DNA from: Motacilla alba alba
Taxonomy: Eukaryota > Chordata > Aves > Passeriformes > Motacillidae
NCBI RefSeq assembly: GCF_015832195.1
Contig: NC_052017.1
Location: 8,570,790-8,634,789, forward strand
Direction of reading: 5' to 3'
DNA: 64,000 bases
In this document: positions 1 to 60,800 of the stretch, one piece after another
Numbering within the stretch: the stretch's first letter is position 1
Layout: every line of letters begins with the position of its first letter
The notes under the pieces: generated by a model
What the model was told of the DNA's origin: nothing
The model's input: the letters and a program-made list of their open reading frames with translations, nothing else
Databases searched by the model: none
Made by a program: the position numbers and the translations under genes

Positions 1-260
1 GCCCCGCAGTGCCGGATCGGCCCCGGGTGCCGTGAGGGCTCTGCCCGGCCTCGCCGGGACTCCGGGATCGCAGGGAGCTCGGGGAGGGAGCGGCTGCCCA
101 GGGCTCCCCCCGGCACTCGGAGCGGGGCAGATCCCGGGACGTTCGGTCCCAGCCCGCGCTGCCGCCTGTTCGCCGCAAGGCAGAAAAAAAATTCGGGATT
201 TCCATTCCTTGCTCACAGTGGTGTCGGTTTCCAGGGGACGAGGCCGAGCCTCGTTTCGTT
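1..260 (+). promoter_or_regulatory. DNAJB6: CpG-rich 5' segment, likely DNAJB6 promoter / first-exon region
   Basis: The first ~260 bases are strongly GC-rich with many CpG dinucleotides, unlike the AT-rich DNA that follows. This fits the CpG-island promoter of a housekeeping chaperone gene whose first coding exon lies about 8.6 kb downstream. The non-coding first exon cannot be delimited: it may start before the window. A possible splice donor (GTGAGG) begins at base 32, and a stronger one (CAG|GTAAGG) is at 850. There is no obvious TATA box. Assignment to DNAJB6 is inferred from position and orientation; no transcript evidence is available here. Confidence 0.6.
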
Positions 261-394
261 AAACAGACCTTGTCCTTAAAGCGCTTGTTGTCGCAGGGTA
301 CTGCCTGGGCGGCTTGCGAGTGATGTTGTGTTCTCCTTTCTCTCCAGCTCCCTGGAAGGAGATGGGGATGAGCTGCGGGCCGCACTCTTGGCCG

Positions 395-600
395 TGCCTG
401 CAGTGAGGGGACCAGAGGAAATGGCCTTAAGATGAGACGGGGGAGATTCAGAGTAGATAATGTAAAACATGTTTCGCATTTAGGGTGGTCAGGCACTGGA
501 ATAGGTTGCCTGGAGCGGTGGCGGAGTCACTATCCTGGGGGGTGTTGGGAGCGCCTGGATGTGGCGCTGGGTGGGTTGATGGTTAAGGGACAAGGGACAC
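395..600 (+). mobile_element. CR1 LINE 3'-end fragment
   Basis: The stretch has the order of landmarks of a CR1 3' region: the 'gaggaaatggccttaag' block near 415, a 'gggtggtcaggcactggaataggttgcc' type block split over 482-510, and the 'gtggcggagtcactatcc' and 'gcctggatgtggcgctg' blocks at about 520-570. It is a truncated, diverged, non-coding copy immediately 3' of the CpG-rich promoter segment. Boundaries are approximate because they were matched from memory of the avian CR1 consensus. Confidence 0.8.
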
Positions 601-2126
601 AGTGCCGGTGTGTTGCAAATGCAAACATCCCCTGGGTGATCTCAGAGGCGTTTTCCACCCCCGATGATCCCAGGCCAAACGCGCTGTGTTTCTCCCCCGG
701 TGGAAGCAGTTGCGATACGTTCTGCTCGGTGTTTATGGCTCGGGGTAGGGGCAGCAGGGAGGTTTGTTGTGGGTGGGGTCGGCAGAGGTCGGGTGTTTTG
801 AACTCGCTGTTGCCGGGTTCCGAGCCGAGTTGAAAGCTGACACTGCCAGGTAAGGAGCGCTGTTTGTCGTCAGTATTTGTTGCACTTAAGGGCTGGGTTT
901 ACGACTCGCGTTCCTGTTTGCACCGACACTTGGTGGTGTGTTGCTGTCGGAGCTCTTCTTGGCTGCTGAAAACGTGTGCTTCAGCCGTGCTAACAAAGGT
1001 GTTAGAAATCATTCAAAATACTGCACAAAGCTGTTCTAAATTGTGATAGTAATAAAATGATACTTATTTAGACACGGTAACTGTGTCTGAATAATAAAGG
1101 CCGTATTTATAATGTGCAAATTGTTAGGCTTATGTCATTGCATAGTCAGTGATCAAACCCAGGAGTTTTTAGGGTATAAAGTGTCAAAAAGTGATAAGAA
1201 CAAGGTGCTGACACCAAGGGAACAAGTGGGATGAAGCAAGGCTCTGCCTCTCCGGTCCTGCAGCAGAGGTTGCAGTCACTGCTGCCTGCTGACCTTAATT
1301 TTTGTTTACTCTTTGGAGATCCTTGTACTCCAGTTAGGGATTTTATGTTCAGCTGGTGATCAAGAGCCTAGTAGTGAAAATACCATTTAGTGTGATGGAT
1401 TAGGTTGTCAAAGAAGATTTGTTTGGACCAATGAGTAAATGTATTTACAGATCTTGTCTTTGTGCTTACTTTTTATTGCAAACAACCAGAATTTTAACTA
1501 TTACACAACACTGGTCTAACTTTTTGTACTCCTCTTGGCTCCTGTGCTGACTTCTCAGTGGAGAATAAGAGTGTGTTGAAAATGGAAGTTAAATTAGTAT
1601 TAAATTTTCTTAAATAATCTCTACTGGAGTAGAAATTTAAGTTGCTGCTTTTATTGGCAGCACTGTTTAGACTGCAGTGCTACTAATAATATAAACTAAA
1701 TCTGTGAAGTGCAGAGTTCCCCTTGTTCTCCATCGGGCTTGTCTTTTTAGTACTTGTGCCTTCAAACTACAGCATATTCTTACCCAGACAGCTTCTCTCT
1801 CTGGTATTTTCTGTGTCCTTCCCAGATCGATGCAGTTTGCTAATTGTTCTTGGCTGGGCTTGGGAAGAAGGCGGGAAGGGCTTTACTTTTGTGTAACACG
1901 GAATCTTTAGTTAGGGGGCTAATATGTTTTGCTACTGATTTTTTTTTTTAATAGATAGATTTCTTTACCGACTGTATTCTTTCCATTATCCATTAGAAGT
2001 TTTGGAGTGTATGCGGGGAGAGGGAATAACTCATGTTAAATCATCATCGTCTTTTGTAGGATATGGGAGTTCCTAACAGTACACGAGAAATAAAAACCAG
2101 GCTTTCGGTTTGTTCTGCATTTGTGC

Positions 2127-2360
2127 CGAGCTGCTGGCGCAGTGAGGTCTGCGAGCTGAGCTTGCGTGGGACGGGGTTGGTGACGGCGCTGTGCCCGCTC
2201 CGGAGGCGTCGCGGTCGCGGCTGGAACGGGCGGAAACGGCAGCGCGGCTGGAGCGGCTTGAGCGCCGGGGCAGCCGGGGCCGGGCAGGAGGCGCGGCCGA
2301 GCCAGCGCGCTGCTCTTCCAGGAGCACGGCCGCTGCTTCTGAGCCGCGGAGCGATGCTTG
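2127..2360. promoter_or_regulatory. Isolated CpG-rich patch in intron 1
   Basis: About 230 bases here are very GC-rich and hold roughly thirty CpG dinucleotides by eye, while both flanks are AT-rich. An SP1-type GGGCGG box at 2228-2233 continues into GCGGAA, which resembles an ETS core. It could be a secondary promoter or alternative first exon of DNAJB6, an enhancer, or a GC-rich relic. No coding function is evident: the frames through it are arginine/alanine-rich, as expected from base composition. Confidence 0.5.
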
Positions 2361-5276
2361 CTTTGAAGGGAATTCGTTGCTGTAATTTTCTACTTAGCTG
2401 TGTGAGGTTTATGTTGAAGCATTGTGCTCCTTAAGTAGGAAGTGCTCCGTTTCTCTAATAGCATTTGTAAAGAACCTCGTCGGTTGTGTCCTGGAAACGT
2501 TTCCTGACAAAGCTTTTTCTTTGTCTTATTCAAGCAATGGAAGGATTAGTGAGAAATAACTTAGCTTTGTCAAAACTTGTTGGATCTTGCATATGATGAT
2601 TGTTTCTTTCAAGATAGATTTAAAATAAAACTGTAGTTGAGGGTATTAGTAGTTTAAATTCTATTTTCTTTTGAATGAAGTACATTTGAATGGATGTTAG
2701 ATTTTCCTTACTTTAGACTTAATGAAATCATTCTGCTTTATTTATTTGACTGCTAGGTAAGAAATAATTCATGCATATGCATTTCACTCCTACAGTTACT
2801 AGTTGTAGGTTTTATGTTTTCTGTTTGTTCTCAGTACTGCAATTCCACTGATATTAATGAGGATGCAGTACTTAACAAGGATCTTAAAGGCCGTATAGTA
2901 AGTCTGAAGCCATTCATAGCTACACTGTAGCCAGTTTTAATAAAAAACTTTAATTTTTCTCTCTTAAAATGTAGTCTGAATCTGTGACAGCCTATCAACA
3001 CTCCAAAAAAGAACTTGCTCTTTGCTTTAATGAAGCTTTTTTTTCCTTTTTCTTTGGCTTAAGTGAAGTTATCATGACTCAAAAACACTTCAGGGGAAAT
3101 ACGTAGAAACTTTGAACTATTTTCTTTTCCCTGAAGGATTGCATGTGATTATTTGCCTAAAACTTTCTGGGCCATGTCTTTCAGTTGAGGCTTTCACTGT
3201 TTTTAATTGCTTAATCATACGCAGATCATATATCTTTTTAAAATAAGATACAAATTTGACTTCGTATAAAATAGCCTTTTATGGTTAGTTTTAGGAGAGT
3301 GACAGTGTTCCATGTATTTGTGACACAATTCCAAATTTGGACACCTGAGTTGTTTTGGAAAAATGCTCCTTTGCTTTAAGGAAAGATCATGAATAAGTCC
3401 CCCTTTATCAGAGATGAGATGGATAAGCAGGAGAGTCTCAGCCAAGGGAGTGAGGGTGGCCTGTTGTCTGATCAACATCCTTTCCTGTTTTTTGTTAGCC
3501 AGTTTACATTTTTTCACAGATGAATATTTTGGATTTCTTCTGTTTCCATTTTTGGTTGGTTCACTCTTTTTTAATGGTTTCTTACTTGTTGCCCTCTACA
3601 GGCTTTCCATTGTTCAGGCAGCAGTACAGACCAAGTTCTGTAATTCCTGCCAGAGTTGTGTCTTGCTGCCCTTGGGGAGGAGAAGAGTGGACAGGGTTCT
3701 TTGTAGCTTCTTGCCTTCAGGGGTGAGGGTGTCCTGTACAGGTGTCTCTTGTTTGGCTGTGGTGGAGTTTTATTGTTGCTGGCTTTTCTACAGTGGAACA
3801 TGAACTGCAAGGTAAAGCAGTCAGCCCAGCTGCCTTCTCCTGTGTGAACTGGTATAATAATAACTGTATCTAAATCCCCTCTGCTGTCTGACATACAAGC
3901 AGGATGTTTGCTGTAAACACGAGATTAAACTAAGCTTTTTGGAATGTGCATTTTATTAAATTCATCTCCTGGGCATACTGAGGGAGTATTAAAATAATGA
4001 GCATAAACATGGCTATTTAAGTACATTGTATTAATTTAAATTATATGGTAAATTTACATTTTTCCATGAAACAGTATATTTCAGGAGTCTGTGAATTTAG
4101 ACTGTGACAGTTTTTCTAAGCTTAGGTAAGTAAAAGCTAAAAGTATTGAAGTTGTTAATGTGCTTTAGTCTGCGCTGCACTGTGTACGTGTAAGTGGGAA
4201 GAAAAAAATTAATGCTGGTGCCTTGTTTAAATGTATTTGTCAGGTTTATTAATCACAAAACTTACACAGGTTTTCTTGCTCTGTGTTCTTGCACTCATAG
4301 GTAACTTTATTTGTTCTCTAGCATTCTTACTCTTAAAAAATTTTCCAGTAAACTGTGAGAATTTTTGCGGTAGCACAGTGAATTTTTGTGAGTTCAGTCA
4401 GAGTGAACTGGGATTCAGAGCAGGGTGTTTGTTCCGCCACAGTTGACAGCAGGATGCAATCCTTTAGTTAATTCCGTGGAGAGCAGGCAGGTGCTGGCAC
4501 CTGGGTGGCTGTGGGACTTGCAGAGGATGTTGATGAGTGCCTGCTCTGTGAACTTTGTGAATCAGGAGTTTGGAACTCCATCCTGCTCTCCAGGTGACTG
4601 CTGGAGTCACTAAGCTCGAGCTATTCTGGCATCTTTGAGGACTCTCTGTGCTGCCCGTTGCTTCATGGCCAGAAATAGATAACTTTTTCTGACTAAGCTG
4701 ACTGCAAAGGTCGCATGCCCCTTGCTGTCTGAATTCCCTCCTGGCTGCTCGAAAGAATTTCTTGTTTGGATGCTTTCCCCCGTTCCGTATTTAGTTAGGG
4801 GTGCTGCTTTGTCATCCCTACTTGCTTTTCTCTATCATCTGATCTTATAAAAGTCTGGAGCTCTCTACATATCTGTCTTCTGTAATACTTCCCATGCTTT
4901 CTATGTAGCTGAGGACTGTGCTGCAAAGAGAGTTTATGAGCCAGGATTTGGGTAACTCTGGCTGAGCGCTGGGCTGAGCTGTGTGGGGAGGGCCTGAGCC
5001 TGGTCATGTGGCTCTGTCCCTTGCCTAGAGCCAGTAGTTCAGGGCCAGTGCTCTGTAAACCAGAACAAAGCTGCCTTCTCCTGTGATGACTGAGAAATCC
5101 ATAAACTGTGGAAACCTTTGGTCCACATAAACATTTGCCTGTTTGATTTTCATGCCCCAAAGAAGGAGTTGGAGTAGCTGATAGCACACTGTAAACATAG
5201 TGCAGTTCCCAGCTCAGGGAACTACAGATTTTTTTGTGAGCAAACATGAAGGCCATGAAACATCTTCTTTCAGCTG

Positions 5277-5299
5277 TTTTTTTTTTTTTTTTTTTTTTT
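5277..5299. repeat. Poly-T tract (23 T)
   Basis: An uninterrupted run of 23 T lies in intron 1. It is simple sequence, or possibly the tail of a minus-strand retroposed element, although no element body was recognised beside it. Confidence 0.9.
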
Positions 5300-8200
5300 G
5301 CTTTTCTTCTGAAATTTTGAAGATTTTCTGTGGATGGAGGCAGGAAATCAGCTAATGTGGGCTGGCTTCTTCCTGGCCTTAGAGAAAACTCTCAAGTGCC
5401 TAATTAATGAGCCTTGCTTGTATATTTGGAAACAAATTATTTGACAGATTGCGTGTTTGGAGAAGATTTTTGTCGTGTCATTTTGATTAGGACAGTTGGG
5501 TGGTTTTTTGCAGGGAGGTATATGGTTTGCATCTTTGAAACGTTTAGGCATTCTCACCATGTACATTCCTACTAACCTTAAAAGTATTGATTTTTTTTTT
5601 AATTGGCCATCTTCTATTTTCTAAGTCAATGGTCATCCATATTCTGCTTTATTATAAGCTGATGGTGGCTGTTTTCTTGAGTGAATATTTTAAATAATTC
5701 TGTCTGGAAAAGATTGCAGATAGAGGTCTTTTCTAGTTTGTGAATATTGTTGGATATGGATATTTAGGGGTAGGGGGGTTTTGTGGATGTACTTGGTGTT
5801 TTTTTGGTTAGTCTTACTGGCTGTTGAGGGGCTAAATACTAGCTGACTTTTTTTTTTCTTTAGCTGGACAAAAGAAGCTGCAGATGAGTTTTATCTTGTA
5901 AATATTTTCAAAACCTTTTTACATACAAAAAGTTCCTATGATAACTGAAGCTTCAGCAGTACAGTTTATGCTTTATGATAACTAGCAGTTGTAAATAACA
6001 GGCTATCAGACGAATGCTTCCTGTCACCTGACTTTGGTGACACTTTGAGTAGGAGAAGGAGAATATTAAGAATTTCTTTTCTTTCTTTCTTTGTTTCTTT
6101 CTGGCTTGTTTCAATTCCAGACTTTATACCAGTGACAAGGAAAAACTGAGCAATAACACTCATTAAAGACAGAATATTCAATCCCCAGACATTTCTTTGA
6201 AACAAATAGTTTTTCTGTCTTGAAGGAGTAGCTTTTTAGGGTCTCAGTTATCTGTTAAGAAGTGATCATGTTGCTTCAGCTTTGTTTTTTTGTCCCAACC
6301 TCAGGCTTCTGTTATCTAGGATATATGGTGTTTATACTAAGTCTGAACTTCACAGCTCTGCAGCATTGCTTTTAAACAAGTAGGAAAGTTTAAAAAAAAA
6401 TACGGTGTTGAAATCGATATGACTACCTGTGTGCACAAAGTTCTCTAGGAAAAGATGTGATTTATTTTTTACATTTAAGTTGCTTTTCCTACATGCTGCT
6501 TCTAGTTAGAAGCTTGAGTTTTAAGTTTTTCCTCTAAGATAGGTACCAGAATTGAGAAGAGAGCCAATGAAAGTCTGGTATGTAAGAAAAGGAGAATATG
6601 GAAAGAACACTTAGTGTTATGGTATATGCTCCTGTTCTGGGGCTTGCTAGTTTTAGGCTGGTGTCTCTTGTTAGGAGGGACTCTGACCTCTGGCCTTAAG
6701 CTTGACTCATACTGGATTCCCTCCTTCTGATTTCTTTGCCAACTATACGTTCCATATGTGATATTCATGAGGCTGCTGTGGGATTTGATAACATACTTAA
6801 CCATACTGACTTTGCTCCTCGCCTTTGTGTTCACAGAGCTGTCCTAATTGTTGTGTGGGAAACAGCAAAACTAGAGAGGCCAGTTGATAGCAAATATCCT
6901 GGGATATTTTTGGTAATCTGTATGTTTACATATCGAACCCTGCCATTAGTATATTATTATTTGGATTCTTAATGTTAATTTTAATGCACGTCCCCCAACT
7001 TCCTTTGGTGTTGGTCACAGTATTAACTATAACCTTATGTCTTTTTTGATGTGGAGATTTTTTCAAAGGGGTATTTACTTGCGCACTTTAATTTTGTGTT
7101 TGTGGGACTGTATGGTTAAGTAGATTGCTAAAACCACCCAAGTTTTAAACACGTGGGCCCTCCAATACATTTGCTTCTGTGAGTGGTTTGGAGAAGGGAG
7201 GAAGCATGGCAGGGTATCCCTTAAACTAGTTCTGCCATTTGAGGAAATGTGTGTGTAACCATAATCCATAATTAAAGTTAATTAAGCTTTAACCTGCAGC
7301 AGGAACATATTTTGAAGATGTACCAATTTATTTTAAAAGGAAGTACTTTTTCAGTGTTTATATCCCAGGATGTTGAAAGATATGTGTAAAAGTAGTACAA
7401 TAAATTAATTTCAGAATATTTTACTAGGCTACATCATACTTGGTTTTCTTGGGAAAGAAAAGGAAACTGAGACTGCCTGGGCTAGAATGAAAAACATTGA
7501 ATGACTTGAGGGGGAAAAGGTTATTTCAATGAGTTTTTGTTCTTGATGCACAAGATAAGAAAATGTGACTAATACATTGCAGTATTCTGTTCTCAGTGTA
7601 TTTGGGTGACTTTCCCTGCAAAAAGTTGATAACTACTGGAAAAGGTCACTGTTTCCTTGTTCCTTAAATTGAAACAAACCAGCAGTGGTAGGATGGAAAG
7701 GCAATTGGAAGTTTTGCCACAATGGAGATTTTTTTAGTGGTGAAGAGAAAGGCAGCATTGCATGAAAACATGAAACATTCTTGAAACTTTTTAGAAAGGT
7801 TCTTAAATCTTAGTGGTCATTTAGTTAGCGTAATGGTCAGTGTAGCTGTTCCTTGTAGTTATTCTCCAAGGTTGACAAGAAACTGTCAGCATTTAAATTG
7901 CTTTTTTAACTTTTAGGTTTCTCAGGACTCCTGTGGTAACTGTTCTTTTATACTAACAAACACTAGGTGCCTCTGCACTTGAGTTGGTTGGTTACCTTGC
8001 AGTTGGAGCAATCTTGCCTGGTTATGTGCTTCTCTTGGTAAATGTAAAGGAGGCAAATGATATTCAGTAGCTTTGGCAACATGCACATTTTTTGTCAACA
8101 TCTGAGTACAAGAAAAGCTTATTGGACTCAATAAGAGATTGAGTTTTAAATTTCCAAGATCTGCACATACATTGCTTTTCTGAAGGGAGTGGAAGTCATG

Positions 8201-8668
8201 TTCTGAAGAATAGACGTGAAAGATGGGTCTCTTTGTTTATGCCCATATGTGCTTTAGACATGACAGGTGCCACAGATAACAGGTGAACTTCTGCATTCAG
8301 AGTTATTAATATCTACATCAAAACTGTAATCCACATGCCCTTCTTAAAATACTTAGCTTATCGGTCTAATCTGTTTCAGGAACTGCTATATCTCTATGTG
8401 TTTGTGTACTGTGTTTCAGTGGGATTAAAGAACATAAAAATCCGAATTAAAGTAATTGTTTGATCTCTTGACCTAAAGTAAAGCAGTTTATATTTTGGGA
8501 TTTAGAAAATTTGAACTTTGTCTTTCTTCGGTCAGGGTTGATACAAGGCAATACCAGGGTCCTGCCTGACTCTATGAAGTAGCAGTACTGAACAAGCTTC
8601 CTTTACAAGTTGTTGTTGTTACAGGACTGGAAAGATTCGGCTGTTGTTACCACGAGAACTCCTGAAAC

Positions 8669-56289
<47,621 letters not shown>

Positions 56290-57860
56290 AATGGACTTCT
56301 CTGCTATGCCAATACCTTTAAAATAATAACAACTTCATGTTACCTTCGAGCACACCTCTTTTTTGTGTATATTTTTTGATTGTTCACACTGCTACCAAGG
56401 AAGTGACTCATGTTTAAAACTGTACTAAAATTGCACTATGTTATTCCTTTTAGTTTCACGGAGTGGCTTTCTTGCCCGTTCAGGTTGGGGAATTCAGACG
56501 AGGCAGGTCGTGGTTAGACGTGTGTTATGTTGGAAGATTGGAAAGCGTTACAGAATTTCTTACCTCTTCCTTCCCTGGGACTAAGGCGACTCTGGTCTAG
56601 TGTTTGTTATTTGTCTTGTAGGATATAAAAGGCAAATGCCTGCTTGTTTGGTCACTGGCATCAAACCAGGCCCGTTGAAAGAGGAGTCCTGTTCACTCAT
56701 GTTGTTGGGAGTGGGACTGAGACATGAGCTCTTATAGGGTAATTTATGCAAGATTAATAAGTGACTTTTATGGTTGGGGTTTTGTTTTTGTTTTTGTTTT
56801 TTTTTTTTTTTTCCCAGGCTGGGCAGTTCTGTCCCTATTAAAATGTTCCCTCCTATTAAATTGTATCTTGAAGTTATTTCTTCTGATTTTAAGAAATGTA
56901 GTGTAATGATGGTCTCCTGTAAGCACTCCTACTGATTTCTTTAGGCTTAGTTGACTCCTGATGAATCATTTAGTGAAATCATTCCTTATTTTAAAAGTTT
57001 ATTTTCAGAACCTAGAGACAAATGATCCAAGTGCTACTTTAAAACTGCTCTTTGTTTCTCCTGAGTAGGTTTTAGATAAGAAACATTTTTTCAGCATCCG
57101 TTTTAGATTTTATCAACTTGTTTCTGCAAAGAACTTATACCTTTATGTATGAAAGCATTTTGCATCGGTTTTATTGTAGGACTATTTTTTTTTTAGCTTG
57201 AAAAGATGTCTTAGATTTAAAAGAAATACATATTTCCTGGCAAGATGACTTCCTTGCTTCCCATACTTGTCTCATGTGCATGACACATTGCTTCTCTTAA
57301 CCTTTTAGTGTGTACAGAGCCCCTCTGTTGTTGCCTTAAGCATTTACCTGCATGTTTCTTGTCAGTGTGTTGTGTCCCTTTTTTAACCTCCAGGTAGGAG
57401 TTAGCAGCTTATGGTTTTGTTTTGTTTCTTTTGTCTTCCTCTTGCCAATATGTTGTTGATGTAACAGCCTTAAACCTGGCAATATTGAAAGTCCACAGTT
57501 CTTGGAGAAACTCACTCATCCTAACGTTTCAAAGATGCAGGAATGCACATAATGGTCTAAGAGAAGAGCTAAACAGGAAAGCCAAGTCTGCATTCTAGCA
57601 TGGTTTGATATAACAAATTCTGGTGTCTCTGGTATCTGAATGGTTTAGCTTCAATTAGCCACTGTAACCCTGTGCAGGCACCATATAACACACAAGAACC
57701 ATTTGTGAACTCTCTTAGGGTCTGTAAATTATGGTTAAAATCAAATAAGGACTGACTACTGGTTTTCTGTCACTTAAGTACCACTTTTTTTTTTTTTTCT
57801 TTTTTTTGTGCAGTGTTACTAATATTTAAAAATAAAGAAAATCTGCCTTTATACTTTGTC
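56290..57860 (+). other. DNAJB6: 3' untranslated region of the long isoform
   Basis: About 1.57 kb of AT- and T-rich sequence follows the long stop codon up to the AATAAA at 57831. Earlier ATTAAA variants at 56837 and 56855 could give shorter ends. The 3' limit (about 57850-57870) is an estimate from the hexamer. Confidence 0.75.
57831..57836 (+). terminator. DNAJB6: Distal poly(A) signal AATAAA (long isoform)
   Basis: Canonical hexamer after a long T-rich tract (57785-57807), followed by T/G-containing sequence. It is the first AATAAA after the long stop codon and the likely end of the gene. Confidence 0.7.
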
Positions 57861-57870
57861 CTCTTGCACT

Positions 57871-60800
57871 GTACTGTAGACTGGCATCAGTTGTCTGGTT
57901 CATTTCCATTAATGTTCAGGCTGTAAGCGCAGGGGGGAAGAGTCCTCATTCACACAACGCCCACGAGCATTCCAGGTAATTCCTTTTGTTAAATCCGTGA
58001 GCAAGCCAATACAGTCCCTGTGTCAAATGGCTGATACTGGAAAATGAGGGTTCATTCTGGCTGGAAAACATCACTGTGAGGAGAGTATACTTCAAGCAGA
58101 GCTTGCACATTTGCCATGCAAGGAATATTCATCCTGGATAATGCACGACATTGAGCTGCATCCTGGTTAGGTTGCTTTCCATATTCTAGGAGAAATGCCC
58201 CCCGTACATATGTTATTTTAAAGCTGTTACTGCTCATTATTTGTTGGGGCCATGGTGGAAAAGCAGCGGAGGTGGAGGAAGGGAGAGGTGACGCCAGCAT
58301 GGGGCTGGTCTCCCCAGGGCTGTCCCTGTGCTGTGAGCAGCCTCACGTAATGGGACAGAGTGGCTCCAGATCAGGAATGTGCCTTGAAGAGTTAGAGCAG
58401 ACAGGGATTTGGTGCATAAATATTTCCTTGACTCAATCCCTGCGTTAGGCTCGATGGAGGCGGGTAGAGCATTAATTAGGAGACCTGCAGGCAGGCTCTG
58501 AATTAGTGAGGAAAAGCCTGTCTCAACAAAGGCATCCTTACTCCGCTGGAAGGGTGCTGCCCTGCTTGCAGGTGGCCTCCTGCACCCACTGGGAGAAACT
58601 CCTGGGAAACGGAGTCCCCAGAGGAGGGAACCACGGGCGTCATCTCTTCCATAACTCTCAGAATCTGTCTGAGCTTGCCTGGAAATTAAGAGATGTGGGC
58701 CCATGGCCACTGAGCTTTCTTCCTTCTTTCTCAGCCCAATTATTTCTGGATTTTAGCTGAAGGGGAGCTGCTCAAGTGTAGCGTGGCTGTAGCACTGTGT
58801 TCACGTGGCTGTGCTGCTTCCAGGACAGCCTGGAGCTGGTGCTGTGTCTGCAGGAGCAGGCACATGGTTCTGCACCCCAGCGCATCCATCTGCCACAGGT
58901 GAAGGCTGCCTGATGATGTGGGCACTTAAATATGTGTCAGGCTAGGAAAAAATGCAGGTGGGTGTGAGACACCACAACTGATAACAGATGATGCTGGGCC
59001 AAGAATGGCTGTGAATAAATGCATTGTGAAAGTTGGGAAATAATTCCTGCCCATCCCACAGTACCTCTGCGGGAGAGCTGAGAGGAGAAACAGAGCTAGT
59101 CTAAATACAGGGCCTAATGTGATGTATAAAATGTATTGCACCATGATTCTTTATGGAGCAGATACCTGGGCTCCAAGACCTGAAATATATCCCATAAGAA
59201 AATAAATTTACCAGGGTAGATAACAATTGAGTAACAGGAAGAATACACTGAAAGGTATCCCTTGAAAAGATAACACTGGAAAAACCCCAATTTTGAAATA
59301 GAGGGGACACAATTGCAAACAAACACAAGGCTGACAGATAAATGTTCCTGCTCCTCACTTGGAAGCTGCCACTATGAAAATGGTTTAAATTCAGTTGTTT
59401 TTCCACACCTTTCAGAGATGTGCACTGTCTACTCTTTGAACCAAGATTTGGCAAGATTTTGACCCAAAATAAATGATCTCAGAGTGTGTAGGTGTCAGAA
59501 TGATAAAAAAGTATTTTTCAAGTTTTTCAGCTACTCCGTGCTGGTGCCACCTTCATGAGCAGCTTGCAGACCTGTACATCCTGCTCCCAGAGGTAACACA
59601 AAGCTCTGTTTGCTTCTGTCAGCTTGGCTGCCTTTACAGAGACTTCCCTTTTCCTCAAATTTCAAACTATCTCGAGTCTTTGTATGCATTTCTTGAAATA
59701 ACACACTGAAAAGATGATGAGTCAAATATCTACAAAATGTGCAGTAATCATCAGGTAAGCATTAAGCTGCCTGTTTTCCCAGACACATTTGAAATGTGTG
59801 ACCCATACCCACTTGTTCTTCAGGAATATTCCTCATCATGGGCCACCAAACTGGTGCCTATCAAGTGGTGGGATTAGCTTGTTACTATATCAAATGTCAT
59901 TGTTTTATTCTACCTGTAAAGAATTCCATTAATTTCCATTTTTTCCCTTTTGTTTTGTGTGCTAATTGCACGGGATTCCCTGGATGCACAGATTAGTCCT
60001 TCCTGCACCTTGGATCCTGCTTATCTTGTGCAGTTCTCATTTATGTCCAAACTGAGCTCACATTTTAGGGCTCTCTCACGTTTCCTTGCCCACAGAACAC
60101 CTTGCTGCCCTGTAACTCACACATTGATGGGAGCGTGGGGGTGGCATATTTGCACATGATTAGCTATATTTAATGCTCTTCTTTCCAAGGGGGAAGCTGG
60201 TCTTAAGAGACTTTCTATCACTCATTGCAAAACTTTTCTCATTGCTACCTGTTGCACTAAAAACTACAGGCAAGGCAACTTTCCTCCCCATTGATGAGAA
60301 TTTAGAGGGCACTTAGAGCCACACACAGATCTCAGTAAATGTTCCTATTTGGAGCTATGATCAATTGACCTGCCCTGTGTCAGCACACTTTGTCTCTTCA
60401 CAAGCTCATCTAGCCAAAAAGGATCAGGTGGGGTGTTAGAAAGTGTCAGATTTGTTATGTACCTTGTTGGTGCCCTCTCAGTCACCAGCTGTTAACTCCT
60501 GGCAGTGGGTGAAGCACTTACAAAGTGGCTGAGCTGACATGAGATGACATTTCCAAGCATGGGGGTAGGTTGTGCTCTCACCATGACAAGAAGAGACTGA
60601 CCATGTCATTTGGCATATCTTGAACTACAGTTTCAAGTATCCCAGACTTGAGATAGGCAGGATCCTGCCTCTTCCTGAAGGCTTCATGTTGTCACTGCAA
60701 AACCAGCCCAAAAAGTAAGAAGTGTGAGAGAGAGATTAAAGCACTTGGGCTGATAATGAGTCTGAATGCTTTGATTTCAGGGAAACGCCTCAATATCTGC

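Larger units (their letters stand above)
601..8624 (+). other. DNAJB6: Intron 1 (5' leader intron) of DNAJB6
   Basis: About 8 kb separates the CpG-rich 5' end from the acceptor at 8621-8624 (TTGTTACAG). Its true 5' boundary is unknown because exon 1 is not resolved. Apart from an isolated CpG-rich patch at 2127-2360 and a 23-T tract at 5277-5299, it is AT-rich with no recognisable gene. The open frames inside it are short and show no domain or family resemblance. Confidence 0.7.

Noticed and set aside
432..833. 133-codon frame near the left edge
   Set aside because: It starts inside a non-coding CR1 3' fragment and continues into CpG-rich DNA; no protein family is evident.
2063..2434. Arg/Ala-rich frames in the intron 1 CpG patch
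   Set aside because: Frames are open on both strands because of base composition; better explained as a regulatory CpG patch.
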